This document shows positions 10,941 to 19,201 of a DNA stretch of 64,000 bases, piece by piece (the first letter of the stretch is position 1; each line of letters begins with the position of its first letter). The DNA lies in the NCBI RefSeq assembly GCF_041435015.1, contig NZ_CP107989.1, forward strand, positions 1,302,001 through 1,366,000, written 5' to 3'. Made by a program: the position numbers and the translations under genes. The notes beneath the pieces were generated by a model that saw nothing but the letters and a program-made list of their open reading frames with translations, made no database searches and was not told the origin of the DNA. Source of the stretch: Streptomyces canus (lineage in GTDB: Bacteria > Actinomycetota > Actinomycetes > Streptomycetales > Streptomycetaceae).

Positions 10941-11705
10941 TTGCCGGAATGGCTTGTTCTCATCCTCGCGATGCTGGCCGCATGCGCCGTGGTGGTGGCC
11001 ATCACGCTCATCCGCCACAAGGCGGCACCCGTGGACGAGGATCCCAGCGAGACCCCGGACGTCATCGAGTACATGACGATGTGGATCGGAGTGGTGTACG
11101 CCATCGTCCTGGGTCTGGCCATCGCGGGCGTCTGGGAGGCCCGCAGCTCGGCCCAGGACCACGTCCAGGCGGAGGCCCAGGCGCTGCACGAGATCTCGGA
11201 GCGGGTCCAGGTCTATCCGGCCGACACCCGTGACCGCATTCGGGACGATGTCAACGCCTATGTCGGACACGTCGTCACCACCGAGTGGAAGGAGATGGCC
11301 GACCACCGCCGCATGACCGGACGCGGCACCGAACTTCTCGACCGGCTGCGCACGGACGTCACCTCCTACCAGCCGAGGTCCGACTTCGAGGCCCAGGCCT
11401 ACCAGCCGCTCGTCGACCAGGTGGCGGCCGTGGACCAGGCCCGCAACGCCCGCGCGGACTCGGTCGAGCCCACCATGCCCGGGGTGGTCTGGTTCGGTCT
11501 GCTGGGCGGCGGCGTCGTCACCATCGGCATGGTCTTCGCGCTGCAGATCCGGCGTACGACACGCGAGCTGATCCTGGCCGGGCTGTTCTCCGCGCTGATC
11601 GCCTTCCTGCTCTTCCTGATCTGGGACTTCGACGCCCCCTACAGCCGTGGCATCACGGCGTCGGCGGAGCCGTTCTTCGCCCTCTTCCCGGACATCAAGG
11701 GCTGA
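10941..11705 (+). CDS. DUF4239 integral membrane protein
   Basis: 254 aa from a TTG at 10941 preceded by GGAGG (10930-10934). Two membrane segments lie at the N terminus (about 3-25 and 45-66), a soluble alpha-helical middle of roughly 110 residues follows, and two more membrane segments lie at the C terminus (about 182-205 and 212-235). This 2+2 layout with an extracytoplasmic or cytoplasmic helical domain is that of DUF4239 (bestrophin-like in some annotations). No biochemical function is established. It follows the proline-rich protein closely. Confidence 0.72.
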   Translation: MPEWLVLILAMLAACAVVVAITLIRHKAAPVDEDPSETPDVIEYMTMWIGVVYAIVLGLAIAGVWEARSSAQDHVQAEAQALHEISERVQVYPADTRDRIRDDVNAYVGHVVTTEWKEMADHRRMTGRGTELLDRLRTDVTSYQPRSDFEAQAYQPLVDQVAAVDQARNARADSVEPTMPGVVWFGLLGGGVVTIGMVFALQIRRTTRELILAGLFSALIAFLLFLIWDFDAPYSRGITASAEPFFALFPDIKG

Positions 11706-11911
11706 CGGCGTCCCGCCGCGGGCACGGCCGGGGGATGTCCGGCGTCCGACACACCGTCGGCGTCCCCTGACCGGCCCACACGCATGCCCCATTCGGAGCG
11801 ACAGCGATCGCGCGGACGTACACCTATTCCTAGCGTTTCGGTCATCGAGGTGCATTTTCGACCAAGGCGGAAAAGGTCCGCAGCTGCTCCTCGGGGACCG
11901 GAGGAACCACC

Positions 11912-12445
11912 ATGCGCGCGATACGCGTCGCTTCGGCCGCACTGCTGGGCGCGACCGCCCTGACCTTCTCCGCACCGGCCGCCGTGGCGAAGGACACCGA
12001 CGTCACGCCCTTCGGCTTCAGCGTCCTGCCCTCGACCATCGCCGCGGGCGGACAGGTGGCGCTCCTGCTGGAACGGAACCACGGCGGCTGCAGAGGCTCC
12101 GCGACCGTCACATCGGCGGTCCTCGACACCGTCATCATCCCGCCGCACAAGAGCTATGCGACGGCCATCGTCGACTGGGACGCCAGACCCGGTTCGGTGT
12201 ACCGGGTGACGTTCACCTGCGACGGCGTGAGCGGGTCCACGCGTGTGACCATCGCCGGCGGCCGCCCGGACGGCCCCACGCCGGTGCCGCTCCACCCCGA
12301 CCGGGGCGTGCGCGCCGGCGAGGGCGGCAGCAGCATCGCCGGGTTCGACCTCAAGGAGCTCGGCATGGGCGCCGCGCTGATCACGGGGTCGATCGGGGCG
12401 GCGTACTACTTCTCCCGTCGTCGCAGCGGCGAGGACGACGCGTGA
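11912..12445 (+). CDS. Small secreted protein with C-terminal anchor, sortase-cluster paralogue 1
   Basis: 177 aa. A Sec signal peptide spans about residues 1-26 (ending in PAAVAK). The mature domain is predicted to be all-beta, with VLPSTIAAGGQVAL at its start and two cysteines (in NHGGC and VTFTC) that could pair. The C terminus reads GGSSIAG, a spacer, then a hydrophobic stretch and SRRRSGEDDA: the pattern of a wall-sorting or membrane-anchor signal but without LPXTG. The protein at 12549-13040 has the same architecture and matching blocks, so the two are paralogues. GGAGG precedes the ATG. Function unknown; surface exposure is inferred. Confidence 0.75.
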   Translation: MRAIRVASAALLGATALTFSAPAAVAKDTDVTPFGFSVLPSTIAAGGQVALLLERNHGGCRGSATVTSAVLDTVIIPPHKSYATAIVDWDARPGSVYRVTFTCDGVSGSTRVTIAGGRPDGPTPVPLHPDRGVRAGEGGSSIAGFDLKELGMGAALITGSIGAAYYFSRRRSGEDDA

Positions 12446-12466
12446 CGGCTCCGCCGGGCGCGCAGA

Positions 12467-12506
12467 CCTTCGCCCCGGTGGTTCCTCTCGGAATCCGGGG
12501 CGAAGG
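12467..12506. terminator. Shared terminator of two convergent genes
   Basis: A 12-bp inverted repeat (CCTTCGCCCCGG at 12467-12478, complement at 12495-12506) with a 16-nt loop lies between the stops of the two paralogous secreted-protein genes, and can serve both. Confidence 0.7.
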
Positions 12507-12548
12507 CCTGTGCCACGTGGGGTCGGAGGTCTCCGAAGGGGGCGGAGA

Positions 12549-13040
12549 TCAGATGTGCTTCTCGGACCGCCGGCGCATCCAGAACACCCCGCCGCCGATG
12601 ACGGCCAGGGCCACGAGACCGCCGCCGATGGCCATGTCCGTCGGGGTGGCCCCGGCGGAGCTGCTGCCACCGAGGCCGCCGCGGACTCCGCCGATGACGG
12701 TGAAGGCCGTCGGGTTGATCACGGTGCCGTTGCCGCAGACGACGCTGATGCTGTGCGATCCCGTGGACGCGTTCCGGTTGACCGTGGCGCGTCCCGTCGC
12801 CAGGTTGTTGGCTCCCGTCCTCAGCCTGATCGTCCGGAACGCGTCCGAGCTCGCGGTGGCGTTGCCGGTGCAGTTGTTGACGGTGATGGTCAGTTGTCCG
12901 CCCCGGGCGATGACGTTGGGAAGGGCGACGACGTTGCTGGGGCTCAGGTTCATGCCGTCCCGCGCGACGGCCGCCGGGGCGGCGAGTTGGAGCACGGCGA
13001 CCGCGGCGCCGGCGGCCGCCAGGGCACGAGTAGTACGCAT
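12549..13040 (-). CDS. Small secreted protein with C-terminal anchor, sortase-cluster paralogue 2
   Basis: 163 aa from the ATG at 13040, with GGAGG about 7 nt upstream. The signal peptide ends near PAAVARDG. The mature domain shows ALPNVIARGGQLTI and two cysteines (VNNC, VVC) in positions like those of the protein at 11912-12445. The C terminus has GGSSSAG, a short linker, a hydrophobic segment (MAIGGGLVALAVIGGGVFW) and RRRSEKHI. There is no LPXTG or LAXTG. It is transcribed away from the class F-like sortase gene across a 333-bp gap. Likely membrane- or wall-attached; function unknown. Confidence 0.75.
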   Translation of the reverse strand: MRTTRALAAAGAAVAVLQLAAPAAVARDGMNLSPSNVVALPNVIARGGQLTITVNNCTGNATASSDAFRTIRLRTGANNLATGRATVNRNASTGSHSISVVCGNGTVINPTAFTVIGGVRGGLGGSSSAGATPTDMAIGGGLVALAVIGGGVFWMRRRSEKHI

Positions 13041-13373
13041 GTGAATCCTCCGCGGGAGACGCCCCGGGAACGGTCCCCGGTGGATCGGCGAGAAAACGCC
13101 TCCCAGAAAGACCCTCAGATGCCGTGCGCAAGCCCGCATTTCGGCACTGGTCCGAACTGGTGAGAGGACACGCCGAACGAAAAGCGCACAATCGGATATC
13201 TCCGCAGGTCACGGACCGTCAGAAAATTCCTGCTCACGGCAACTCGGATGGCGCACCAACCGCGTCAGGGGGCCACCCGTTCGCCGTCGCCCCGTCGCCG
13301 GTTTCGCGCGCGGGACTTAGCGTTCTCGTATGCGCGAATGACGTGGCGACGGCCGCGTCGAGAGGGGAAGTCA
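13041..13373. other. Divergent intergenic region, no gene
   Basis: This 333-bp gap separates the start of the minus-strand secreted protein from the plus-strand sortase. I see no open frame with a ribosome binding site. It should hold two divergent promoters; a TAGCGTT near 13318-13325 resembles a -10 element for the sortase side and matches a similar TAGCGTTTC upstream of the gene at 11912. This shared motif is weak evidence for common regulation. Confidence 0.4.
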
Positions 13374-14051
13374 ATGTCTGCGTCCGAGCTGGCCGGGCTG
13401 GCCGAAGAGGAGGAGCAGCGGAAGAAGCGCGCTCCCTGGGGCGTGATAGCGCTTGTTCTGCTGACCGGTCTCGCGCTCATTCGGAACGGTTCGGGGGAGT
13501 TCGACGTCGGCCCGCCGCAGCCCGCGTCGGCGGCCGCGGCGGACAGCCGGGTGCACGGCACCGCCTTCGGCAACGCCCCCGCCCCCGCTCCCCTGCCGTA
13601 CGCCGCGCCCGACCGGGTCTCCATCCCGGCGATCCGGGTCGACGCGCCGATGGTGCCGGTCGGCCTGGACCCGGACGGCTGGGTCGGCGCGCCGCCGCCG
13701 GAGGACCCGAATCTGGCCGGCTGGTTCACCGGCGCGGTCTCCCCCGGCGAGAAGGGCACCGCGGTCGTCGTCGGCCATGTCGACAACAAACAGGGCCCCG
13801 CCGTGTTCTACGGACTCGGGGCCCTGAAGAAGGGAAATCGCGTCGAGATCAGGCGCAAGGACGGAAAGACGGCCGTCTTCGAGATCTACGGCATCGAGGT
13901 CTTCGAGAAGAGCAATTTCCCCGGAGACCGTGTCTACGGCTCCAAGGGAACCCCCGAATTGCGGGTCATCACCTGCGGGGGTGGATTTTCCAAGAACAAC
14001 GGCTACGACGGAAACGTCGTCGCCTTCGCCCGCCTGGTCGAGGTCCGCTGA
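13374..14051 (+). CDS. Class F-like sortase
   Basis: 225 aa from the ATG at 13374 (GAGAGGGGAAG upstream). One N-terminal membrane segment (about residues 22-37) is followed by an Ala/Pro-rich linker and a sortase domain from about residue 80. The catalytic His135 lies in VVVGHVDN and the catalytic Cys201 in RVITCGGGF. This TCGG context is typical of actinobacterial class F enzymes. The Arg usually found as Y-R-D-N after the Cys is not there: the segment reads GYDGNVVAFARL. Sortases cleave C-terminal sorting signals and attach proteins to the wall. The two neighbours with C-terminal anchors are the obvious candidate substrates, although they lack LPXTG. It could instead be a sortase-like protein with altered activity. 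Confidence 0.82.
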   Translation: MSASELAGLAEEEEQRKKRAPWGVIALVLLTGLALIRNGSGEFDVGPPQPASAAAADSRVHGTAFGNAPAPAPLPYAAPDRVSIPAIRVDAPMVPVGLDPDGWVGAPPPEDPNLAGWFTGAVSPGEKGTAVVVGHVDNKQGPAVFYGLGALKKGNRVEIRRKDGKTAVFEIYGIEVFEKSNFPGDRVYGSKGTPELRVITCGGGFSKNNGYDGNVVAFARLVEVR

Positions 14052-14081
14052 GCGTTCCCCGACCAGGCGGGCGCGTTCCGG

Positions 14082-14948
14082 CTATACGTACTGCCGTCGC
14101 GGGACGGTGATGTGATAGCCGGAATCGATGAGCTGCGGCAGATAGTCGCGCAGCGCCCGGACACTCTGGGAGCGGTCGCCCCCGGCGTCGTGCGAGAGCA
14201 CCACGACGCCGGGGGCGGCGTTGTTCTCCACCGTGCCGACGATGCGGCGGGTGCCCGGGGTGGTCCAGTCGAGGGTGTCGACGGTCCAGGCGAGGGGTTC
14301 CATGCCGAGTTCGGCGCCGAGTTGGAAGGCGGCGCGGTTCCAGGCGCCGTAGGGAGCACGGAACCATTCGGGCCGCTCGCCGTAGGCGTCCTCGATGACG
14401 TCTGAGGTGCGTTCCATCTCGGAGCGGATGCGGGAGCGGGTGAGCCGGGTGAGCAGGGGGTGGGACCAGGTGTGGTTGCCGACGATGTGTCCCTCGTCGG
14501 ACATCCGGGCCAGCAGGTCCTGGTTGTCGACCGCCATCTCCCCGCACACGAAGAACATGGCCCGTACGTCGTACTCGGCCAGCGTGTCCAGGATGTGCGG
14601 GGTGTAGCGGGGGTCGGGTCCGTCGTCGAAGGTCAGCACCATGGTCCTGCCGCGTCCGGAGACCTTCAGCAACGGCTCGTGGCGCACCAGCGTCTTCCGG
14701 CGGGTGGCGTGCGGCGGGCCGTACCCGGTCAGGGGCTGGAGGCGGTAGGCCGAGGACTTGACCGCGCGGTGGGCCGGTGGGCCGGCGGCGGGGAGCGCCG
14801 GCCCGACCGGCTTCTCGCCGGTGACCGCCGCGAGCACTCCGGCCGTGCCGGCGGCCCCGACCGCGGCGGCGCCGGCCAGCAGGGCCCGACGCCGGGTGAG
14901 CACCGCCGCCGTCGACGACAGCCGTGTGAGCAACTGATCCTTCGTCAT
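14082..14948 (-). CDS. Polysaccharide deacetylase (NodB/CE4 family)
   Basis: 288 aa. The N terminus has a twin-arginine-like signal (TRRRALLAGAAAVG), so export is likely by Tat. The NodB domain runs from about residue 95 with all main motifs: TFDDGPDP (metal ligand and base Asp), HTWSHP (metal-binding His pair), RAPYGAWN, DTLDW and VVLSHD. It removes acetyl groups from an N- or O-acetylated glycan such as peptidoglycan or chitin oligomers; the exact substrate cannot be read from sequence. It meets the sortase gene tail-to-tail with a 30-bp gap. Confidence 0.88.
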   Translation of the reverse strand: MTKDQLLTRLSSTAAVLTRRRALLAGAAAVGAAGTAGVLAAVTGEKPVGPALPAAGPPAHRAVKSSAYRLQPLTGYGPPHATRRKTLVRHEPLLKVSGRGRTMVLTFDDGPDPRYTPHILDTLAEYDVRAMFFVCGEMAVDNQDLLARMSDEGHIVGNHTWSHPLLTRLTRSRIRSEMERTSDVIEDAYGERPEWFRAPYGAWNRAAFQLGAELGMEPLAWTVDTLDWTTPGTRRIVGTVENNAAPGVVVLSHDAGGDRSQSVRALRDYLPQLIDSGYHITVPRRQYV

Positions 14949-15266
14949 GACTCATCAGTCGCCCGGCGGAGCTCCGACGCACCTCAGCAACACCGGTGTG
15001 GCGGCACGAATGCACCCACCCGGCCCAGTGAGGACGTGCCCGGGCGGCATGGCGGAGCGTCAGGCCGACGTCGTACAAGGGCAATCGGCTTCGGCCCCGG
15101 CCTCGTCCCCTCCGTCGAGGCCGGGTGCCGAGGGCTGCGGCGGGCTTCGGTGGCGGCCCGCTCGCGGCCCGCCCCTCGGGTGCCCCTTTGCGGCAAAACT
15201 TGCGCACCCATGTCGACGGGTCCCCGAATGCCGTCCGGACCTGCGGCTTCCGATAGCCTCACAGCC
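14949..15266. other. Divergent intergenic region, no gene
   Basis: This 318-bp gap between the deacetylase start and the stress-protein start holds no frame I would call coding. A TAGCCT at 15254-15259 lies 7 nt before the GTG at 15267 and is a plausible -10 for a leaderless transcript of the stress protein. Confidence 0.4.
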
Positions 15267-15728
15267 GTGACGGAACAGCATGCGCACCAGTTCGAGCGGG
15301 GCACGGACGGGCCCAAGGTCATCGTCGTCGGCGTGGACGGCTCCGACTCCTCGCTCCGCGCCGCGGCATACGCCGGCGGTCTGGCCCGGCGGCAGCACGC
15401 ACTGCTCGCCGTCGTGTACGTCCAGCCGGTGATCGCCTCGGGTGCCGCGCTCGGCGCGCCGGTCGCCGAGACGACCGACGAGATCGCCGAGGACCTGGTC
15501 GCCCAGATCCGGCACGCGACCGAGCAGAACAAGGGGATATTCGATGTGCGCTGGGAGTTCCACACCTTCCGCGGCGACCCCTACAGCGGGCTGACCAAGG
15601 CGGCGGACGAGCTCAAGGCCGACGCGGTCGTCGTCGGAGCCTCGGAGCAGGCCGGCCACCGGATCGTCGGTTCCGTCGCGGTGCGGCTGGTCAAGGCCGG
15701 GCGCTGGCCGGTGACCGTGGTGCCGTGA
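15267..15728 (+). CDS. Universal stress protein (single UspA domain)
   Basis: 153 aa from a GTG at 15267. The fold is a single UspA-type alpha/beta domain: VIVVGVDGSDSSLRA at the start, and the ATP-binding tail VVVGASEQAGHRIVGSVAVRLVKAG, broken here as VVGASEQAGHR and VGSVAVRLV, near the C terminus. The G-x2-G-x9-G(S/T) pattern is close to that of ATP-binding members. These cytosolic proteins accumulate in stationary phase or stress. No Shine-Dalgarno sequence is visible, and a -10-like TAGCCT ends 7 nt upstream, so translation is probably leaderless. Confidence 0.88.
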   Translation: MTEQHAHQFERGTDGPKVIVVGVDGSDSSLRAAAYAGGLARRQHALLAVVYVQPVIASGAALGAPVAETTDEIAEDLVAQIRHATEQNKGIFDVRWEFHTFRGDPYSGLTKAADELKADAVVVGASEQAGHRIVGSVAVRLVKAGRWPVTVVP

Positions 15729-15904
15729 ACCCGCTCGGGGTCAGGAGAGCGCCACCTCGCGCAGCCGGTTCCGTACTTTCAGCCGGCCTTCCGCCGCCTC
15801 ACGGGCCGAGGTCACGCGAACTGCATGATGTCGTCGGCTTCGTAGCGGCCGGATACAGAGGCCGCCGGCACCCGGAGACCTCGGTCTCGGAACCAGGCCA
15901 TGCC

Positions 15905-16507
15905 TCACGCCTGGGCGACAGGTGCGAACGGAACGGTGGCGCCGAGCGCCGCGCTCTGCAACGCCGTGACGCGCTCGATGACGAGCCCCAGCAGCACGGC
16001 CGCCGCGATCATGAGCCCCTCCGCCACGATGAGGAAGGCCGTCGACCCCGGGGCCACCCGGCCCGCCGCTAGCAGCACCAGCGCGTGCGTGATCCAGGCG
16101 ATCCACCACAGGTTCACCAGTGTCGTGTCTCGCTTCGGCTCCCATGACGCGGAGCTCGCGCGCCCGATGTCGAGGACGAACCGGCGCGGGACGAAGAAGT
16201 TGACCACCGGTATGAACCACGCGCCGACCGTCCAGCCCCGACTCGGGAGCGAGGCCTGGGGGGACAGCTCCTGGGCGTTGCGCCGGGACCGGGCGAGCCA
16301 CACGAGGAACAGCACGGTCGCAGGAGCCGACACATAGAGGAAGATCATCGAGATGAGGCCCGACCTGTGCAGGGACGCATCGGTGGGGTGCAGGTAGTGA
16401 TCCCGGACTGCCGCCGCGCGGAACACGTCCGCCACGGCGGCCGCCGCTATCGCCACCTGCGCTGAGCGGGCAAGGATCCAGGGAGCCTTACGGGCGGTAC
16501 TCGTCAT
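15905..16507 (-). CDS. DUF4328 membrane protein
   Basis: 200 aa with five hydrophobic segments (about residues 15-32, 52-70, 92-106, 132-150, 158-177). The segment SRGWTVGAWFIPVVNFFVPRR with WW-x-A-W afterwards is the signature of DUF4328 proteins of actinobacteria, which often follow a proline-rich or GYF-like cytosolic part that is absent here. Function unknown. The 176 bp between its stop and the stress-protein gene hold nothing I can name. Confidence 0.75.
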   Translation of the reverse strand: MTSTARKAPWILARSAQVAIAAAAVADVFRAAAVRDHYLHPTDASLHRSGLISMIFLYVSAPATVLFLVWLARSRRNAQELSPQASLPSRGWTVGAWFIPVVNFFVPRRFVLDIGRASSASWEPKRDTTLVNLWWIAWITHALVLLAAGRVAPGSTAFLIVAEGLMIAAAVLLGLVIERVTALQSAALGATVPFAPVAQA

Positions 16508-16683
16508 CGACTTCGGCCTGTCTCGGAGGCGTGTGCGGCCGCAGCGGACGCTGAGGCGGAGTGATCATAGGGTCTGATCGCCGCACACATGTACGCCTTT
16601 CGGGTCCGCAGTCGGAGGAGTGCGGTTTCCCTCACGCCGAACACCTCCGGGCCGCGGACACCCCGGCCGGCGAAAGTGCGAGG

Positions 16684-17499
16684 TCAGAGCGAGCGCAGGA
16701 AGTCCAGCACGATCGCGTTGAACTCCTCGGGCTTCTCCAGGCTGGGGAGATGCGAGGCGCCCTCCACCAGCACCGAGCGGCCGTTCGGGACGGTGCCGGC
16801 GAAGCGTTCCGCGTCGGCGATCAGGTCCGGCACGTCGAGCGTGCCGTTGACCATGAGCACCGGGACGTCGATCTTCGGAACCCGGGCCCAGGTGTCGGTC
16901 ATGGGTACGTGCCAGTCCCGTTCGCCCGGTGTGTGCTTGGTGACGGTGTGGACGGCCATGTCGCGCAGGTGCTCCAGGATGCGCGGGTCGAGCTCGTCGG
17001 GCGAGCGGAACGGACCACTCACGGCCCTGAGGAAGATCTTCAGCCAACCCTCGATGTCGCCCGAGTGCAGGGCCCGGTGGGAGTCGGCCACGATCTTCCT
17101 GGTTGCCTCGTGGGTGTACTGGAAGTCGCTGACCGAGGCCCCGCTGACGACGATCCCCCGGACCAGTTCCGGATACTCGATCGCCGTGTCACCAGCAATG
17201 GCTCCGCCCATCGAGGCACCGACCAGGACCGCGGGGCCCACGTCGAGATGGCGCAGCAGCTCGGCGAGGTCGTCGGCCCAGCGGAAGGACTTGGTGGCGT
17301 TGGCGGTCCAGCCGTGTCCGCGGGCGTCCACGGCGATGACGCGGTACTCGGCGGCGAAGGCCGGTATCTGGGCGTCGAAGAGGCGGTGGTCGACGTAGCC
17401 GGCGTGCAGCAGGACCACGGGGTCCCCGGTTCCGGTGTCGAGATAGGCGATGTCCCCGTCGGTGGACGCGAAGTAGCTCAGTTCCGAAGCAACTGTCAT
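16684..17499 (-). CDS. Alpha/beta-fold hydrolase
   Basis: 271 aa from the ATG at 17499. It has the oxyanion segment VVLLHAGYVDH, the nucleophile elbow GASMGG with the catalytic Ser, an acid Asp in NGTLDVPDL and the catalytic His in EGASHLPSLEKPEEF. These motifs resemble the beta-ketoadipate enol-lactonase/haloperoxidase-like branch, but the substrate is not determined. It is divergent from a MarR gene, and the first operator overlaps its start codon, so it is very probably repressed by that MarR protein and induced by a small molecule it may act on. Confidence 0.87.
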   Translation of the reverse strand: MTVASELSYFASTDGDIAYLDTGTGDPVVLLHAGYVDHRLFDAQIPAFAAEYRVIAVDARGHGWTANATKSFRWADDLAELLRHLDVGPAVLVGASMGGAIAGDTAIEYPELVRGIVVSGASVSDFQYTHEATRKIVADSHRALHSGDIEGWLKIFLRAVSGPFRSPDELDPRILEHLRDMAVHTVTKHTPGERDWHVPMTDTWARVPKIDVPVLMVNGTLDVPDLIADAERFAGTVPNGRSVLVEGASHLPSLEKPEEFNAIVLDFLRSL

Positions 17500-17515
17500 G
17501 ACAACCAAGGTGTCA
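17499..17515. promoter_or_regulatory. MarR operator 1, overlapping the hydrolase start
   Basis: TGACAACCAAGGTGTCA is an interrupted palindrome with TGACA/TGTCA arms. It resembles the perfect site at 17530-17546 and overlaps the start codon of the hydrolase gene, so binding there would block its expression. Confidence 0.65.
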
Positions 17516-17529
17516 TCTTTCCGCGACTT

Positions 17530-17546
17530 TGACAACTCGGTTGTCA
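17530..17546. promoter_or_regulatory. MarR operator 2, perfect palindrome
   Basis: TGACAACTCGGTTGTCA is a perfect inverted repeat (7-bp arms, 3-bp centre), 10 bp before the MarR start. Its centre is 31 bp, about three helical turns, from the centre of operator 1, which suits two dimers bound on the same DNA face. Confidence 0.75.
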
Positions 17547-17556
17547 TGATGGACCG

Positions 17557-18045
17557 GTGCATGATGAGCGGGTGAACGACATCGACGAACCACTGCCCCC
17601 CGACGATCTCGGCCACCGCGTCTCCGAGGTGTTCGACCTGATCGGCGCCCTGTACCGACGCGGCCTGCGCAAGCTCGAACAGGGTCAGCAGATCGAGGGG
17701 GTCTCCGTCGGCGTACGTTCCGTGCTGGTCCTGCTGCGCAGGTACGGCGCCATGACGGTGCCTCAGATGGCCCGGCTCATGGCGCTGACCCGGCAGTTCG
17801 TGCAGCGCATGGTCAACGACGCGGTGGGCGCGGGCTGGGCGGAGGTCACACCGAACCCCGCGCACCAGCGCTCCTCACTGATCCGGATCACGGCCGAGGG
17901 CGAGGCCGTCATCGACGCGATCCTCGCCCGCGAGCACGCCCTGAACCGGCAGGTCGGCGGCGATCTGACGGACGCCGAACTGCGGGCCTGCGCACGCGTC
18001 CTGAAGGAGATGCTGCGGACCTTCGACCATGTGGACGTGGACTGA
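17557..18045 (+). CDS. MarR-family transcriptional regulator
   Basis: 162 aa from a GTG at 17557, or 157 aa from a GTG at 17572. A winged helix-turn-helix occupies about residues 45-125 (VPQMARLMALTRQFVQRMVNDAV as the recognition region; ITAEGEAVIDAI after the wing), with flanking dimerisation helices. It is divergent from the hydrolase gene, and two similar palindromes lie between them, so autoregulation plus repression of the hydrolase is the likely circuit. The ligand is unknown. Its stop is 1 bp from the stop of the CapA-like gene on the other strand. Confidence 0.87.
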   Translation: MHDERVNDIDEPLPPDDLGHRVSEVFDLIGALYRRGLRKLEQGQQIEGVSVGVRSVLVLLRRYGAMTVPQMARLMALTRQFVQRMVNDAVGAGWAEVTPNPAHQRSSLIRITAEGEAVIDAILAREHALNRQVGGDLTDAELRACARVLKEMLRTFDHVDVD

Positions 18046-18046
18046 C

Positions 18047-19201
18047 CTACTCCCCCATCACCAGCCCGTCCTTCGCCGCGCCTCGGCTCAGCACCACCTC
18101 CCGGATCCGGTCGCGGACGCCCTCGAGATCGGCGCCCTGCGCGATCGCCTGGTTGAGGTTCACCGCCCGGCCGGCGTCCACGTCGAACATCTGCGGCAGG
18201 AACTCCGCCTTCGCGACCCGCCAGCGCCCGCCCGGCCGGGCGGGCGGGGCGAACGTGAAACGGCCGAGGGTCGACTGGTTGCCGCGCGGGTCCTGCGCGC
18301 CCTCGTTGTTGAACATCTCGCCCGCGATCTGGTCGCCCATGCCGTAGACGACCCAGGTGCCGTTGACCTTCTCGTACGCCTGCGGGACATGGGCGTGGGT
18401 GCCGAGGATCAGGTCGACGTCGGGACGGCCGCCGGTGCGGGCGGCGGTCAGATCGCGCGCCAGGGCCACCTGCTGCTCATCGGGCTCGTCCTGCCATTCG
18501 GTGCCCCAGTGCAGCGATACGACGACCACGTCGGCGCCCGCCTTCCGGGCGCCCCGGGCGTCCGCCAGGATCTTCTTCTCGTCCATCAGGTTGACCGCCC
18601 AGGGCTGCCCCTGGGGCAGCGGGAAGCCGTTGGTGTCATAGGTGTACGCGAGGTGGGCGACCTTCGCCGACCCGGCACGCAGGACGGTGACCGTGCGTGC
18701 CTCGGCCTCGGTACGGGCCGACCCGGCGTGCCGCACACCCGCGCGGTCCAGGGCGTCGAGGGTGCGGCGGATGCCCTCGGAACCGTCGTCGAGGCTGTGG
18801 TTGGAGGCGGTGGAGCAGCCGTCGTAGCCGGTGACGGCAAGGCCCTGGGCCACCTCGGGCGGCGACTTGAAGGTCGGGTATCCGGTGTAGTCGCCGTTCG
18901 CACCGTAGACGGTCTCCATGTGACACAGCGCCAGATCGGCGCGGGAGACGACGGATCGGATTCCGGCCAGCATCGGACGGAAGTCGTAGCGGCCCCCGCC
19001 CGCGTCGAAGCGGGCCCGGTCGATGATCGAACTGTGCGGCAGGACGTCACCGGAGGCGACGAGCGTGAAGCCGCGCGGTGCGGCGGCGGCCGGGGCCGGG
19101 GCCGGGCGCCCGGGTGTCTCGTGGTCGTGCGCCTGGCAGGCGGCACCCCCGGCGAGAAGTGCCGTGAGGGCCAGGGCAACCTGCCGTCTGCGTGCAATCA
19201 T
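18047..19201 (-). CDS. CapA/PgsA-like metallophosphatase lipoprotein
   Basis: 384 aa. A lipoprotein signal peptide ends at GGAAC (Cys22). The PGA_cap (CapA) domain spans about residues 44-330 with the metallophosphatase-like motifs ASGDVLPHS, HMETVYG, ASNHSLDDG, VSLHWGTEW and LGTHAHVPQ. In Bacillus the homologue takes part in poly-gamma-glutamate capsule assembly or release, but no capB/capC partners lie here. In actinobacteria such proteins are common orphans of unknown role. It should act on the outer face of the membrane. The 221 bp upstream are shared with the ECF sigma gene. Confidence 0.85.
   Translation of the reverse strand: MIARRRQVALALTALLAGGAACQAHDHETPGRPAPAPAAAAPRGFTLVASGDVLPHSSIIDRARFDAGGGRYDFRPMLAGIRSVVSRADLALCHMETVYGANGDYTGYPTFKSPPEVAQGLAVTGYDGCSTASNHSLDDGSEGIRRTLDALDRAGVRHAGSARTEAEARTVTVLRAGSAKVAHLAYTYDTNGFPLPQGQPWAVNLMDEKKILADARGARKAGADVVVVSLHWGTEWQDEPDEQQVALARDLTAARTGGRPDVDLILGTHAHVPQAYEKVNGTWVVYGMGDQIAGEMFNNEGAQDPRGNQSTLGRFTFAPPARPGGRWRVAKAEFLPQMFDVDAGRAVNLNQAIAQGADLEGVRDRIREVVLSRGAAKDGLVMGE

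Noticed and set aside
11912..13040. LPXTG or LAXTG sorting motifs in the two small secreted proteins
   Set aside because: I looked through both C termini and neither motif is there; the layout is only similar.
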